From Streptomyces olivaceus (GTDB lineage Bacteria > Actinomycetota > Actinomycetes > Streptomycetales > Streptomycetaceae): a DNA stretch of 64,000 nt. The notes beneath the pieces are model-generated. The model was not told the origin of the DNA, did no database searches, and worked only from the letters and a program-made list of their open reading frames with translations. Position numbers and translations under genes: made by a program. Below, in pieces: positions 22,686 through 31,486 of the stretch (position 1 is its first letter; every line of letters starts with the position of its first letter). The stretch covers positions 124,001-188,000 of the forward strand of contig NZ_JOFH01000008.1 in NCBI RefSeq assembly GCF_000721235.1. The letters run 5' to 3'.

Positions 22686-23855
22686 CTACGTCAGCCCCGC
22701 CGCCCTGGCCCGTTCCACCGCGGGGCCGATCGCCTTGGCGAGTGCGTCCACGTCGGCCCGCGTCGAGGTGTGGCCCAGGGAGAAGCGCAGGGTGCCGCGG
22801 GCCAGGTCGGGATCGGTGCCGGTGGCCAGCAGGACGTGGCTGGGCTGGGCGACGCCCGCCGTGCAGGCGGAGCCGGTGGAGCACTCGATGCCCTGGGCGT
22901 CGAGCAGGAGGAGCAGGGAGTCGCCCTCGCAGCCGGGGAAGGTGAAGTGGGCGTTGGCCGGAAGGCGCCCCCCGGGCGACGGGTCGCCGCCGAGGATCGC
23001 GTCCGGCACGGCCGAGCGCACGGCGTCCACCAGGTCGTCGCGCAGGGCGCCGATCTCGCGGGCGAACCACGCGCGCTGCTCGGCGGCGAGGCGGCCGGCG
23101 ACCGCGAAGGAGGCGACGGCGGGGACGTCGAGGGTGCCGGAGCGGACGTGTCGTTCCTGGCCGCCGCCGTGCAGGACGGGCACGGGCGTGTACGCGCGGC
23201 CGAGGAGGAGGGCGCCGATGCCGTAGGGGCCGCCGATCTTGTGGCCGGAAACCGTCATGGCGGCGAGCCCGGAGCCGGCGAAGTCGACCGGGAGCTGACC
23301 GAAGGCCTGCACCGCGTCGGCGTGCAGCGGGACGTCGAACTCGGCGGCCACGTCGGCGAGTTCCCGGACCGGCATGACGGTGCCGATCTCGTTGTTGGCC
23401 CACATGACGGTGGCGAGGGCGACGTCGTCGGGGTCGCGGGCGAGGGCCTCGCGCAGGGCTTCGGGGTGGACGCGGCCGTACGCGTCGACCGGCAGGTACT
23501 CGACCCGGGCGCCCTCGTGCTCGCCGAGCCAGTGGACCGCGTCGAGGACGGCGTGGTGCTCGACGGGGCTGGCCAGGACCCGGGTGCGGGCCGGGTCGGC
23601 GGTCCGGCGGGCCCAGTACAGGCCCTTGACGGCGAGGTTGTCCGCCTCGGTGCCGCCGGAGGTGAGGACCACCTCGCTGGGACGGGCGCCGAGCGCTTCG
23701 GCGAGGGTCTCGCGGGCCTCCTCGACGGTGCGCCGCGCCCGGCGGCCGGACGCGTGGAGGGAGGAGGCGTTGCCGGTGACGCTCAGGTGCGCGGCGAGTG
23801 CCTCGACCGCCTCGGGAAGCATCGGGGTGGTCGCAGCGTGGTCGAGGTAAGCCAT
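22686..23855 (-). CDS. Cysteine desulfurase (NifS/IscS type)
   Basis: A 389-residue PLP enzyme that removes sulfur from cysteine for tRNA thiolation and Fe-S assembly. It begins [10 protein letters not shown], carries [21 protein letters not shown] and the PLP-binding lysine in [11 protein letters not shown]. The persulfide cysteine lies in the loop STGSACTAG. Three residues point to function with the nearby mnmA: same strand, close distance, and the known IscS-to-MnmA sulfur relay, although here the latter is inferred. The ATG at 23855 gives the normal family N-terminus. Confidence 0.95.
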   Translation of the reverse strand: MAYLDHAATTPMLPEAVEALAAHLSVTGNASSLHASGRRARRTVEEARETLAEALGARPSEVVLTSGGTEADNLAVKGLYWARRTADPARTRVLASPVEHHAVLDAVHWLGEHEGARVEYLPVDAYGRVHPEALREALARDPDDVALATVMWANNEIGTVMPVRELADVAAEFDVPLHADAVQAFGQLPVDFAGSGLAAMTVSGHKIGGPYGIGALLLGRAYTPVPVLHGGGQERHVRSGTLDVPAVASFAVAGRLAAEQRAWFAREIGALRDDLVDAVRSAVPDAILGGDPSPGGRLPANAHFTFPGCEGDSLLLLLDAQGIECSTGSACTAGVAQPSHVLLATGTDPDLARGTLRFSLGHTSTRADVDALAKAIGPAVERARAAGLT

Positions 23856-23945
23856 GGTGGGGCCGATTCTACGGGGCGCCCGCGCCCCGCCCGAGATCAA
23901 GGTCGGCCTCCTGCGCCCGCTCGCGCTGACCGCGCTGCCGACGGC

Positions 23946-24275
23946 TCACAGGCTCCACGACACGGTGCTGTCCGCGGACATGAACGCCACGAGGACCAGC
24001 AGGTCGGCGACGCCGAGACCGAGCCCGAGGAGGGCGCGTCCGCGGCGGGCGGTGCCGCGCCACAGGGCGACGGCGGCCAGGACGATGGCGACCGGGCCCA
24101 GGAAGACGTTGAGCACGAGCAGGCCGAGCAGGCCGAGGACGAAGGAGGCGACGGCCATCCCGTCGGTGTCCCGGATGCCGGTCTTCCGGACGCCGGCGTC
24201 CGGGGTGCCCGCGGCCGGGGTGCCGGTGCGGTCGGTGGTGCGCTCGGTGCGGGTGGCCGGTGCGGTGAGCTGCAT
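23946..24275 (-). CDS. DUF4190-like small membrane protein
   Basis: A 109-residue protein with a Thr/Arg-rich head of about 40 residues and two transmembrane segments (MAVASFVLGLLGLLVLNVFLG and ALLGLGLGVADLLVLVAFM) joined by ALWRGTARRGRA. This is the DUF4190 layout common in actinobacteria; its role is unknown. It shares orientation with the 55-residue membrane protein 51 bases upstream, and both are divergent from the TetR gene. Confidence 0.78.
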   Translation of the reverse strand: MQLTAPATRTERTTDRTGTPAAGTPDAGVRKTGIRDTDGMAVASFVLGLLGLLVLNVFLGPVAIVLAAVALWRGTARRGRALLGLGLGVADLLVLVAFMSADSTVSWSL

Positions 24276-24326
24276 GAGTATCTCCCTACGGTGCGACGGG
24301 CCGGGCCGGGCTGCGGCGGGCCGGCG

Positions 24327-24494
24327 TCAGTGCGTGGACGTGGTCCGCCGGCGGCCGTACCGCTCGCGGACCGCGAAGACGCCGAGCCAGACGGCGATGA
24401 CCAGTCCGGCGGCGACGGAGAAGGTGAGTGGCGCGTGGGCGACGGTGCCCAGCACCGCTCCGAGGAGCAGGAGTGCGACGACGAGAAACAGCAT
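24327..24494 (-). CDS. 55-residue membrane protein
   Basis: A very small protein starting MLFLVVALLLLGAVLG with two hydrophobic segments (the second TFSVAAGLVIAVWLGVFAV) and a basic end, RERYGRRRTTSTH. The coding frame is complete and begins with ATG after a G-rich stretch (GGGGGACCC). Position between a divergent TetR promoter region and the DUF4190-like gene supports its being real. Function unknown. Confidence 0.6.
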   Translation of the reverse strand: MLFLVVALLLLGAVLGTVAHAPLTFSVAAGLVIAVWLGVFAVRERYGRRRTTSTH

Positions 24495-24515
24495 GGTGCG
24501 GGTCCCCCCATCTTC

Positions 24516-24614
24516 GTGAACTCTTCGGTGAACGATTGTGGTTACATTTGTTCACTGACTCCTCAGTCTAACGTGCCGCCCGGCTTTTCAATTCCGGAGA
24601 ACAGTTGTTAACTG
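24516..24614. promoter_or_regulatory. Cluster of dyads between the TetR gene and the small membrane genes
   Basis: The divergent intergenic region is unusually AT-rich. It holds GTGAAC at 24516-24521 and 24528-24533 facing GTTCAC at 24550-24555, ACTGA(4)TCAGT at 24554-24567, and CAGTT(3)AACTG at 24602-24614, six bases before the TetR start. These are candidate TetR operators; which one is used cannot be decided by eye. Confidence 0.45.
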
Positions 24615-24620
24615 CATGGC

Positions 24621-25247
24621 ATGGGTCACACTCCGGGCGTCCGGCAGGCGCAGAAGCAGAAAACCAGGCAGGCGCTCCTGGACGCCGCGCTCGGACTCCT
24701 CGAGGAGCAGAGCCTGAGCAGCCTGGGCCTGCGTGAGGTCACCCGCGCCGCGGGCGTCGCGCCGACCGCCTTCTACCGGCACTTCCGCTCCACGGAGGAT
24801 CTCGGGGTGGCGCTGGTCGAGGAGGCGCTGGGCAGCCTGCACTCGATGATCCGGACGACGATGTCCCCGGTGGAGGACGACGACGAGCGCATCGCTCGCG
24901 CAGTCGAGCTGATCGCCGGCCACGTGGCCGCGCACCCGGCCCACGTCCGTTTCGTCGCACGGGAGCGGCACGGCGGCGTGCAGCCGGTCCGGGAGGCCAT
25001 ACGGGAGCAACTGGCGCGGTTCGCCGAGGAGGTGAAGGCCGAGCTGGCCACGGACGCCTCGGCGGCGGGCTGGAGCGACGCCGACCTGCGGATGCTGGCG
25101 GGCCTCTACGTCGACCAGATGCTGATCACGGCGTCCCTGTTCCTGGAGACGCCGGCCGCCCCCCGGGAGGAGCACCGGCGGGCGGCCGCGACGGCGACCA
25201 GGCAGCTGCGGCTGATCGGCGTCGGCCGCCGGCACTGGCTGGACTGA
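24621..25247 (+). CDS. TetR-family transcriptional regulator
   Basis: A 208-residue repressor-type protein. The N-terminal helix-turn-helix is clear (LREVTRAAGVAPTAFYRHF at residues about 37-55), followed by a helical ligand-binding half. The ATG at 24621 has no good ribosome site: the nearest GGAG is 21 bases upstream, and a CAGTT/AACTG dyad lies between, so translation may be weak or the gene autorepressed. It is divergent from two small membrane genes, which are its likely targets. Confidence 0.92.
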   Translation: MGHTPGVRQAQKQKTRQALLDAALGLLEEQSLSSLGLREVTRAAGVAPTAFYRHFRSTEDLGVALVEEALGSLHSMIRTTMSPVEDDDERIARAVELIAGHVAAHPAHVRFVARERHGGVQPVREAIREQLARFAEEVKAELATDASAAGWSDADLRMLAGLYVDQMLITASLFLETPAAPREEHRRAAATATRQLRLIGVGRRHWLD

Positions 25248-25280
25248 GGGCGCCCGGGAGGGGCGCCCCGGCGGAACCGG

Positions 25281-26141
25281 TCAGCCGAGCCGGACGCGGG
25301 CCAGCTGGCGGGACTGGGCGACCAGCCGGTCGGCACTGTCCCAGACCTCGGCGTCCTCCTCCAGGAAGCCGCCGGCGAGGTTGCGGGTGGTGATGGAGAC
25401 CCGCAGCGGACCGGGCGCGGGGCGGCACCGCACGTGCACGGTCAGCTCGACCGTCGGCACCCACCCCTTGAGCCCGAGTTCGAACGCGGTCGGCGGCAGC
25501 GCGTCCACCGCGAGGAGCAGCGAGAACGGATCGGCGTCGCGGCCGTCGGCGAGCCCGAACCAGGCCCGCATCTCGCCCCGCCCCGACGGCTTCCCCAGCG
25601 CCCAGCCCAGCGTGGCGGGGTCGAGCCTGAGCCTCAGCCGCTCGGTGATGGCGGAGACGCCGTCGAGGGGGTCCGGGCCGTCCTCGGGGCCGAAGCACTG
25701 CTCCGCCGGCGGGATCGCGGGCGGCTCGGCCGAGGTGCGGACGTCCCCGGGCAGCGCGTCGAGGTCGCCGTAGGAGGCGAGGACCCGGATGCGTTCGACC
25801 TCGTTGCCCTCGTCGTCGTACTGGAAGAGGGAGGCCTGGCCGGTGGAGAGGGTGCGGCCGGTGCGGACGGTCTCGGTGCGCACGACCGCGGGGCCGGGCC
25901 GCGAGGCGGTCAGGTAGTGCGCCGAGACGGTGAACGGGTCGGCGTGCGGCAGGGCGTCACCGAGCGCGCGGCCCAGCACGGCCAGCAGATAACCGCCGTT
26001 GACGGCGCCGAGGATCGACCAGCCGGCGGAGAGGTCGATGTCGTACACCCCGGGGCCCCGCCGGGTGACGGCGGTGTCGCGGTCGAACTCGCTGTCGCCG
26101 ACGGCGGCCCGCACGGCGGGCGCGGCTGCTGCTTCTGCCAT
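25281..26141 (-). CDS. Acyl-CoA thioesterase-like protein (double hotdog)
   Basis: A 286-residue protein with the TesB/thioesterase-family layout of two hotdog domains. The first begins after GVYDIDLSAGWSILGAVNGGYLLAVLGRAL, the second is near the C-terminus (VELTVHVRC, ITTRNLAGGFLEEDAEVWD). The GGFLEEDAEVWD motif is typical of actinobacterial thioesterase family proteins acting on acyl-CoA. The exact substrate is unknown. It is 25 bases downstream of the MerR gene on the same strand and may be co-transcribed with it. Confidence 0.85.
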   Translation of the reverse strand: MAEAAAAPAVRAAVGDSEFDRDTAVTRRGPGVYDIDLSAGWSILGAVNGGYLLAVLGRALGDALPHADPFTVSAHYLTASRPGPAVVRTETVRTGRTLSTGQASLFQYDDEGNEVERIRVLASYGDLDALPGDVRTSAEPPAIPPAEQCFGPEDGPDPLDGVSAITERLRLRLDPATLGWALGKPSGRGEMRAWFGLADGRDADPFSLLLAVDALPPTAFELGLKGWVPTVELTVHVRCRPAPGPLRVSITTRNLAGGFLEEDAEVWDSADRLVAQSRQLARVRLG

Positions 26142-26166
26142 GGCTGCACGGTACAACAGGAGACTA

Positions 26167-26904
26167 CTAAGCGGTAGCTTTCCCTGGCTCCTCCCGCAGG
26201 TACGCCGCCAGCTCGGCCGCGCCCGTGAGCATCGCCAGGCCGCGGGCGCAGACGCGGTCGTGCCAGTCGCGCAGGGTGGCCTCCAGCGGCTCGGGCCCGC
26301 CCGCCGTCCGCACCTGTTCGAGCACGGTGGCGATCCCCTTCAGGGATTGGCCGCCCCGCCTGAGCTGGTGGGCCAGCCGGGCGTCCCGGAGGTCGGCCTC
26401 GGCGTAGACGCGGTACCCGGTCACCGGGTCGCGGCGCGGGCGCACCAGCCCGGCCCGCTCCCACTTGCGCAGGGTCGCGGGCCGGATGCCCAGCTCCCGC
26501 GCCAGCGGCCCGATGAATCCGCCGCGCGGTGTCGCCGCCGGGGGTCCCGCGGGCAGCGGCAGGTCGCGCAGGGCGGCCTCCACCGCCTCCAGCGTCAGCC
26601 GGTCGTCGCGCAGTTGGGCGTGGCTCTCGTCGATGAGACGGAAGGCCTCGCCCCGCGCCCCCTCGTTCACCGCCCGCATCACGGCCGCGGCCGTCCGGTG
26701 CCCGTGGCCGGGCAGCAGGGCGAGGAACGCGTCCAGCGCCCGCGCGTGCAGCGCCGTGTAGGTGCGGTATCCGTGCTCGGTACGACGGGCGGGCGGGAGG
26801 ATGCCGGAGTCCTCGTAGTTCCGCACGGCCTGCGTGGACAGGCCGTGCCCGCGTGCCAGGTCGACCGGCCGGAGCCTGACTGTGCTTTGAAGCTTTTCCG
26901 CCAT
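26167..26904 (-). CDS. Double MerR-type regulator (TioE-like)
   Basis: A 245-residue regulator with two MerR helix-turn-helix units. The first is at residues about 10-50 (GLSTQAVRNYEDSGILPPAR), the second at about 125-165 (GIRPATLRKWERAGLVRPRRD). Ordinary MerR proteins have one such unit and dimerise; the tandem form resembles TioE-family regulators of actinobacteria. It has no cysteine-rich effector loop, so a metal is unlikely as ligand. It is divergent from the erythromycin-esterase-like gene, which carries a perfect dyad at its start. Confidence 0.9.
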   Translation of the reverse strand: MAEKLQSTVRLRPVDLARGHGLSTQAVRNYEDSGILPPARRTEHGYRTYTALHARALDAFLALLPGHGHRTAAAVMRAVNEGARGEAFRLIDESHAQLRDDRLTLEAVEAALRDLPLPAGPPAATPRGGFIGPLARELGIRPATLRKWERAGLVRPRRDPVTGYRVYAEADLRDARLAHQLRRGGQSLKGIATVLEQVRTAGGPEPLEATLRDWHDRVCARGLAMLTGAAELAAYLREEPGKATA

Positions 26905-26909
26905 GGAAC

Positions 26910-26921
26910 GCAGTCTACTGC
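26910..26921. promoter_or_regulatory. GCAGT(2)ACTGC dyad before the MerR gene
   Basis: A perfect 5-base inverted repeat with a two-base centre, five bases upstream of the MerR start codon on the minus strand. It may be part of an autoregulatory site, but such short GC dyads occur by chance. Confidence 0.3.
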
Positions 26922-26953
26922 GGGCACGATCGCGCCAGAGTTTTCACCGTGGG

Positions 26954-26971
26954 TTCAACGATAGCGTTGAA
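26954..26971. promoter_or_regulatory. Perfect TTCAACG(4)CGTTGAA operator candidate
   Basis: TTCAACG at 26954-26960 and CGTTGAA at 26965-26971 form an exact 7-base dyad with spacer ATAG. It ends three bases before the ATG of the esterase-like gene and overlaps TAGCGT at 26962-26967, which would be a -10 hexamer for a leaderless transcript starting at that ATG. This is the best candidate site for the divergent double-MerR regulator. Confidence 0.6.
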
Positions 26972-26974
26972 GAC

Positions 26975-28270
26975 ATGGATACCGGCATCAAGGACACCGT
27001 CCATCCCGTCGACGCCGCCTCGGTCCTGGGGCTGCTCCCCTCCCGGCCCCGGCTGCTCGCCCTGGGCGAGCCCACCCACGGCGAGGACCTGCTGCTGGAC
27101 GTGCGCAACGCCGTCTTCCGGCAGCTGGTCGAGCAGGCCGGCTACCGGACGGTCGCGATCGAGAGCGACTGCCTGCGGGGGCTGGTCGTGGACGCCTACG
27201 TCACCTCGGGCACCGGCACGCTCGACGAGGCCATGGAGCGCGGCTTCAGCCACGGTTTCGGCGCCCCGGCCGCCAACCGGGAACTCGTGCGCTGGATGCG
27301 CGCCCACAACGACGGCCGGCCCCCGGCCGAACAGGTCCGTTTCGCCGGGTTCGACGGCCCGCTGGAGATCACCGGCGCCGCGAGCCCCCGGCGGGCCCTC
27401 ATCGCCCTCCACGACTACCTCGCGGCCCGGATCGGCCCCCGCCTGCTGCCCTGCACCGCGGAGGAGCTCGACCGCCTGCTCGGCGACGACGGCCGGTGGA
27501 CGGAGCCCGACGCGATGCTGGACCCCGCCCGGTCCGTGGGAGGGTCGGCCGAGGCCGGGCGGCTGCGGCTGCTCGCCGACGACCTGGTGTCCCTGCTCGA
27601 CGAGCAGACCCCGTCACTGCTCGCGGCGGGCCCGCGCGACGGCGGGGACGGCGGGGGCAGCAGGGACGGCAGGGGCAGCAGGGAGGATCGAGACGGCGGG
27701 GACGACTGGGATGCCCGCGACAGCCGGGACGCGTGGGAGCGGGCGCGGCTGTACGGGCGTACCGCGACCGGCCTGCTGCTCTACCACTCCTGGACGGCCG
27801 ACGCCTCCGAGGCCCGCATGGGCCGGCTGCTGGGCCTGCGGGACCGGATGATGGCCGACAACCTCCTCGCCCTCGCCGCCCGGGGCCCGGTCCTCGTCCA
27901 TGCCCACAACGCCCATCTCCAGCGCCCCCGCAGCACGATGCGGATGTGGCAGGGGCCGGTGGAGTGGTGGAGCGCCGGTGCGCTGGTGAGCGCGCGGCTC
28001 GGCGAGGAGTACGCCTTCCTGGCCACGGCCCTCGGCACGATCCGGCACCAGGGGGTGAAGACTCCGCCGCCGGACACCCTCGAAGGGCTCCTGTACGCCC
28101 TCCCCCAGGACCGCTGCCTCGTCGGACCCGGGTGGCCGGCCACCGCCCTCGGCGACCCGCTGCCCGCGCCCCGCGTCTCCCCCTGGTTCGGCTACGCCCC
28201 GCTGGACCCGGGGCACCTGGCCGACGTCGACGGCGTCGTCTTCGTCAAGGACGTGCCGGACCGGCGCTGA
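26975..28270 (+). CDS. Erythromycin esterase-family protein
   Basis: A 431-residue protein of the EreA/EreB-like esterase family. It shows LGEPTHGEDLL, IESDCLRGLVVDAY and VHAHNAHLQRP, which hold the glutamate and histidines conserved in the family. Residues about 216-250 are a Gly/Asp/Arg-rich insert (for example GDGGGSRDGRGSR), likely a flexible loop. True macrolide hydrolysis is proven only for a few members, so the substrate is open. The ATG at 26975 has no ribosome site, fitting a leaderless message. It is controlled presumably by the divergent double-MerR regulator. Confidence 0.88.
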   Translation: MDTGIKDTVHPVDAASVLGLLPSRPRLLALGEPTHGEDLLLDVRNAVFRQLVEQAGYRTVAIESDCLRGLVVDAYVTSGTGTLDEAMERGFSHGFGAPAANRELVRWMRAHNDGRPPAEQVRFAGFDGPLEITGAASPRRALIALHDYLAARIGPRLLPCTAEELDRLLGDDGRWTEPDAMLDPARSVGGSAEAGRLRLLADDLVSLLDEQTPSLLAAGPRDGGDGGGSRDGRGSREDRDGGDDWDARDSRDAWERARLYGRTATGLLLYHSWTADASEARMGRLLGLRDRMMADNLLALAARGPVLVHAHNAHLQRPRSTMRMWQGPVEWWSAGALVSARLGEEYAFLATALGTIRHQGVKTPPPDTLEGLLYALPQDRCLVGPGWPATALGDPLPAPRVSPWFGYAPLDPGHLADVDGVVFVKDVPDRR

Positions 28271-28274
28271 CGGC

Positions 28275-28934
28275 TCACTCCCCCTCCACCACCGTCGACC
28301 GCCGGTTCCAGGCGCGTGGGGCGCGCCAGTGGAAGCGGAGGGCGAGCAGGCGCAGGGTGAAGGCGGTGACGACCGCGAGCCCGCTGGTGAACGGGGTCAG
28401 GGCCTCGTAGCGGATGCACAGGGCGACCATCGCCGAGCCGACGATCGCGGGGACGGCGTACAGGTCCCGGTCCCAGCGCAGCAGGGAGGGCACCTCGTTG
28501 GCGAGCACGTCGCGCAGGACGCCGCCGCCGACCGCCGTGGCCAGCCCCAGGCAGGCGGAGGCGGTCAGGCCGAGCCCGTAGTCGTACGCCTTGGTCGTGC
28601 CGGCGACGCAGAACAGGCCGAGGCCGGCCGCGTCGAAGACGTTCACGCCGGTCTGCAGGCGCTCCACGTGGGGGTGGAGGAAGAAGACCAGGAGCGTGGC
28701 GAAGAGCGGGGTGACGAAGTACCCCAGGTCCGTGAAGGCCGCGGGCGGTACGGCGCCGATGACCAGGTCGCGGAAGAGCCCGCCGCCCAGCGCGGTGACC
28801 TCGGCGAGCACGGCCATGCCGAAGACGTCGAAGTTCTTGCGCACGGCCAGCAGCGCGCCCGAGATGGCGAAGACGAAGATGCCGATCAGGTCGAGCGTGT
28901 GCTGGACGGTGGGGCTGAAGAGTTGCTCGTACAC
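28275..28934 (-). CDS. TRIC-type cation channel family (UPF0126) membrane protein
   Basis: A 219-residue membrane protein with two copies of the UPF0126/TRIC domain. The glycine-rich repeats are visible as TALGGGLFRDLVIG in the first half and TAVGGGVLRDVLANEVP in the second. About seven transmembrane helices are predicted by eye. Bacterial homologues of TRIC form potassium-permeable channels. It starts with GTG and converges on the esterase gene with a gap of four bases. A terminator hairpin separates it from the opp operon upstream. Confidence 0.9.
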   Translation of the reverse strand: MYEQLFSPTVQHTLDLIGIFVFAISGALLAVRKNFDVFGMAVLAEVTALGGGLFRDLVIGAVPPAAFTDLGYFVTPLFATLLVFFLHPHVERLQTGVNVFDAAGLGLFCVAGTTKAYDYGLGLTASACLGLATAVGGGVLRDVLANEVPSLLRWDRDLYAVPAIVGSAMVALCIRYEALTPFTSGLAVVTAFTLRLLALRFHWRAPRAWNRRSTVVEGE

Positions 28935-28953
28935 CCTTCTATTCTTACCCGAC

Positions 28954-28992
28954 AGCGAGCCCCCGCCTTACAAACAAAGGCAGGGGCTCGCT
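28954..28992 (-). terminator. Strong terminator of the opp operon
   Basis: AGCGAGCCCCCGCCTT at 28954-28969 faces AAGGCAGGGGCTCGCT at 28977-28992 with a single mismatch (15 of 16 pairs) and a 7-base loop. It begins 17 bases after the oppF stop on the minus strand and lies just before the TRIC gene. Confidence 0.85.
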
Positions 28993-29009
28993 CTCATGCG
29001 CTGGTCAGC

Positions 29010-30392
29010 TCACTTCTCCTGGGCGGGAGGCTCCTCGGTGCCGGCACCCGAGTCGACGTCGGCACCGGCACCCGAGTCGGCACGGGCACCGGCACCCGAG
29101 TCGGCGTCGGCACCGGCACCGGCACCGGCACCGGCACCCGAGTCGGCGTCGGCGTCGGTCTCCGCGACCTCCGCGGCCACCGCCGCCGAGGTGGCCGCCG
29201 ACTCCGCCAGGGCGTCCTCCGACACCAGCTCCGCCGCCTCCTTCGCGGCCGAGAGCAGCACGACGTCCTGCGGCGCCTGGTCCTCGAAGTTCTCCGGGTG
29301 GTGGCACGCCACCTGCTGGCCCGGCCGCAGCTCCTTGAGCGGCGGCTCGGTGGTGGTGCAGACCTGCGTGGCCTTCCAGCACCGGGTGTGGAAGCGGCAG
29401 CCGCTCGGCGGGGCGATCGGCGAGGGCACGTCGCCCTTGAGCAGGATGCGCTCGCTCTTCGCGCCGCGCCGCGCCGGGTCCGGGATCGGCACCGCCGACA
29501 TCAGCGCCTTGGTGTACGGGTGCATCGGCGACTTGTAGAGCAGGTCGCGGTCGGCCAGCTCCATGATCTTGCCGAGGTACATCACCGCGATCCGGTCCGA
29601 GACGTGCCGGACGACGGACAGGTCGTGCGCGATGATCACGTACGTCAGGCCCAGCTCCTGCTGGAGGTCGTCGAGCAGGTTGACGACCTGGGCCTGGATC
29701 GACACGTCGAGCGCGGAGACCGGCTCGTCGGCGACGACCAGCTTCGGGCTGAGCGCGAGCGCGCGGGCGATGCCGATGCGCTGGCGCTGGCCGCCGGAGA
29801 ACTCGTGCGGGTAGCGGTTGTAGTGCTCGGGGTTGAGGCCGACCACCGACAGCAGCCGCTGCACCTCCTTCTTGACCCCGCCCTCGGGCTCGACGCCCTG
29901 GAGCTTGAACGGGGCGCTGACGATCGTGCCGATGGTGTGGCGCGGGTTCAGCGAGGAGTACGGGTCCTGGAAGATCATCTGGACGTCGCGGCGCATCGGG
30001 CGCATGCCGCCCACCCCGAGGTGGGTGATGTCCTTGCCCTGGAACTCCACCGTGCCGGCGGTCGGTTCGAGGAGCCTGGTGATCAGCCGGCCCATGGTCG
30101 ACTTGCCGCAGCCCGACTCGCCCACGACGCCGAGGGTCTCACCGGAGCGGACCTCGAAGTCGATGCCGTCGACGGCGCGCACCGCGCCGACCTGGCGCTG
30201 CAGCAGGCCCTTCTTGATCGGGAAGTGCTTCTGCAGCCCCGTCACCTTCAGCAGGGTCTCGCCGGGAGCGGCGTCCTTGGTGAGGGTCGCGGTCCCGCCG
30301 GACTTCTCCTGCGTGCCGTCGCTCTGGGCCGGGATGCCCGACGCCGCGTTCTCGGCCTTGCCCGTGGTCTTGTCCTTGGCTTCGTCGCTCAC
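29010..30392 (-). CDS. Oligopeptide ABC transporter ATP-binding protein, OppF type
   Basis: A 460-residue ATPase of the oligopeptide/dipeptide importer. After a charged head of about 45 residues come Walker [10 protein letters not shown], the signature [15 protein letters not shown], Walker [12 protein letters not shown] and the C-terminal oligopeptide-family cysteine motif ([14 protein letters not shown]), which may bind an Fe-S cluster. The tail, from about residue 395, is an Ala/Glu then Asp-Ser-Gly-Ala repeat. The GTG at 30392 overlaps the oppD stop as GTGA. It is the last gene of the operon. Confidence 0.94.
   Translation of the reverse strand: MSDEAKDKTTGKAENAASGIPAQSDGTQEKSGGTATLTKDAAPGETLLKVTGLQKHFPIKKGLLQRQVGAVRAVDGIDFEVRSGETLGVVGESGCGKSTMGRLITRLLEPTAGTVEFQGKDITHLGVGGMRPMRRDVQMIFQDPYSSLNPRHTIGTIVSAPFKLQGVEPEGGVKKEVQRLLSVVGLNPEHYNRYPHEFSGGQRQRIGIARALALSPKLVVADEPVSALDVSIQAQVVNLLDDLQQELGLTYVIIAHDLSVVRHVSDRIAVMYLGKIMELADRDLLYKSPMHPYTKALMSAVPIPDPARRGAKSERILLKGDVPSPIAPPSGCRFHTRCWKATQVCTTTEPPLKELRPGQQVACHHPENFEDQAPQDVVLLSAAKEAAELVSEDALAESAATSAAVAAEVAETDADADSGAGAGAGAGADADSGAGARADSGAGADVDSGAGTEEPPAQEK
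29043..29145. repeat. In-frame DSGAG-coding tandem repeat at the oppF 3' end
   Basis: GGCACCCGAGTCG is repeated at 29043, 29067, 29091 and 29133, with spacings of 24, 24 and 42 bases, all multiples of three. It codes for repeated DSGAGA(x) units in the C-terminal tail of the ATPase, including a pure GCACCG run (29110-29132) coding for GAGAGA. Copy number could change without losing the frame. Confidence 0.8.
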
Positions 30393-31486
30393 AGCTTCGG
30401 CGCAATCTCTTCGGTCCAGATACGCTCCCGCTGCTCCTGCGACATGTGGCAGGCGGCCCAGTGCTTGCTGCCGATCTCGGTCAGCTCGGGGCGGACCGTG
30501 CGGGTGACGTCGTCCTTGGGCACGTCGGCGTACGGGCAGCGCGGGTTGAAGGCGCAGCCGGACGGGAGGTTGATGAGGGAGGGCGGGGAGCCCTTGACCG
30601 GGATGAGGCGTTCCTGCTGGTCGCGGTCGAGCCGCGGCATCGAGCCGAGCAGGCCCCAGGTGTAGGGGTGCCGGGGCTCGTAGAACACCTTCTCCGCCGG
30701 GCCGCGCTCCACGCACCGGCCGCCGTACATCACCAGGAGGTCGTCGGCCAGCTCGGCGACGACGCCCAGGTCGTGGGTGATGACGATGACCGCGGAGCCG
30801 AACTCCTTCTGCAGGTCCCGGATGAGGTCGAGGATCTGCGCCTGGACGGTCACGTCCAGGGCGGTGGTCGGCTCGTCCGCGATGAGCAGCTCGGGGTTGT
30901 TGACCAGCGACATCGCGATCATCGCGCGCTGGCGCATACCGCCGGAGAACTCGTGCGGGTAGCTGTCCACCCGCTTGTCCGGCTGCGGGATGCCGACGCG
31001 GTCGAGCATCTCCACCGCGCGGCGCCTGGCGGTCTTCTTGTCCACGTCGTGGTGGATGCGGTACGCCTCCACGATCTGCTTGCCGATCGTGTAGTACGGG
31101 TGCAGCGCGGACAGCGGGTCCTGGAAGATCATCGCCATCTGCCGGCCGCGCAGCTTGCGCACGTGGTCCGGGTCGGCCGACAGCAGCTCGGTGCCGTCCA
31201 GCCAGATCTCGCCGGATATCTGGGCCTTGCGCCTGCCGTACTGGCCGGCGGTGTGCAGGCCCATGATGCCGAGCGAGGTCACCGACTTGCCGGAGCCGGA
31301 CTCGCCCACGATGCCGAGGGTCTTGCCGCGCTCCAGCTGGAAGCTGAGCCCGTCGACGGACTTGACCAGGCCGTCGTCGGTGGGGAAGTGCACCTTGAGG
31401 TCGCGCACTTCGAGGAAGGCGTTGGAGCCGGGCGCGTCGCCGGTGGGCTCGCCCACGGCTGCTCCGCTCTTGCTGGGTTCGGTCAT
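30389..31486 (-). CDS. Oligopeptide ABC transporter ATP-binding protein, OppD type
   Basis: A 365-residue ATPase, partner of the OppF-type protein in driving peptide uptake. It has Walker A GESGSGKS, signature [15 protein letters not shown], Walker [13 protein letters not shown], and the C-terminal motif [13 protein letters not shown] with the family cysteines. Its ATG at 31486 overlaps the permease stop as ATGA, and its stop overlaps the next start, so B-D-F are translationally coupled. Confidence 0.95.
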   Translation of the reverse strand: MTEPSKSGAAVGEPTGDAPGSNAFLEVRDLKVHFPTDDGLVKSVDGLSFQLERGKTLGIVGESGSGKSVTSLGIMGLHTAGQYGRRKAQISGEIWLDGTELLSADPDHVRKLRGRQMAMIFQDPLSALHPYYTIGKQIVEAYRIHHDVDKKTARRRAVEMLDRVGIPQPDKRVDSYPHEFSGGMRQRAMIAMSLVNNPELLIADEPTTALDVTVQAQILDLIRDLQKEFGSAVIVITHDLGVVAELADDLLVMYGGRCVERGPAEKVFYEPRHPYTWGLLGSMPRLDRDQQERLIPVKGSPPSLINLPSGCAFNPRCPYADVPKDDVTRTVRPELTEIGSKHWAACHMSQEQRERIWTEEIAPKL

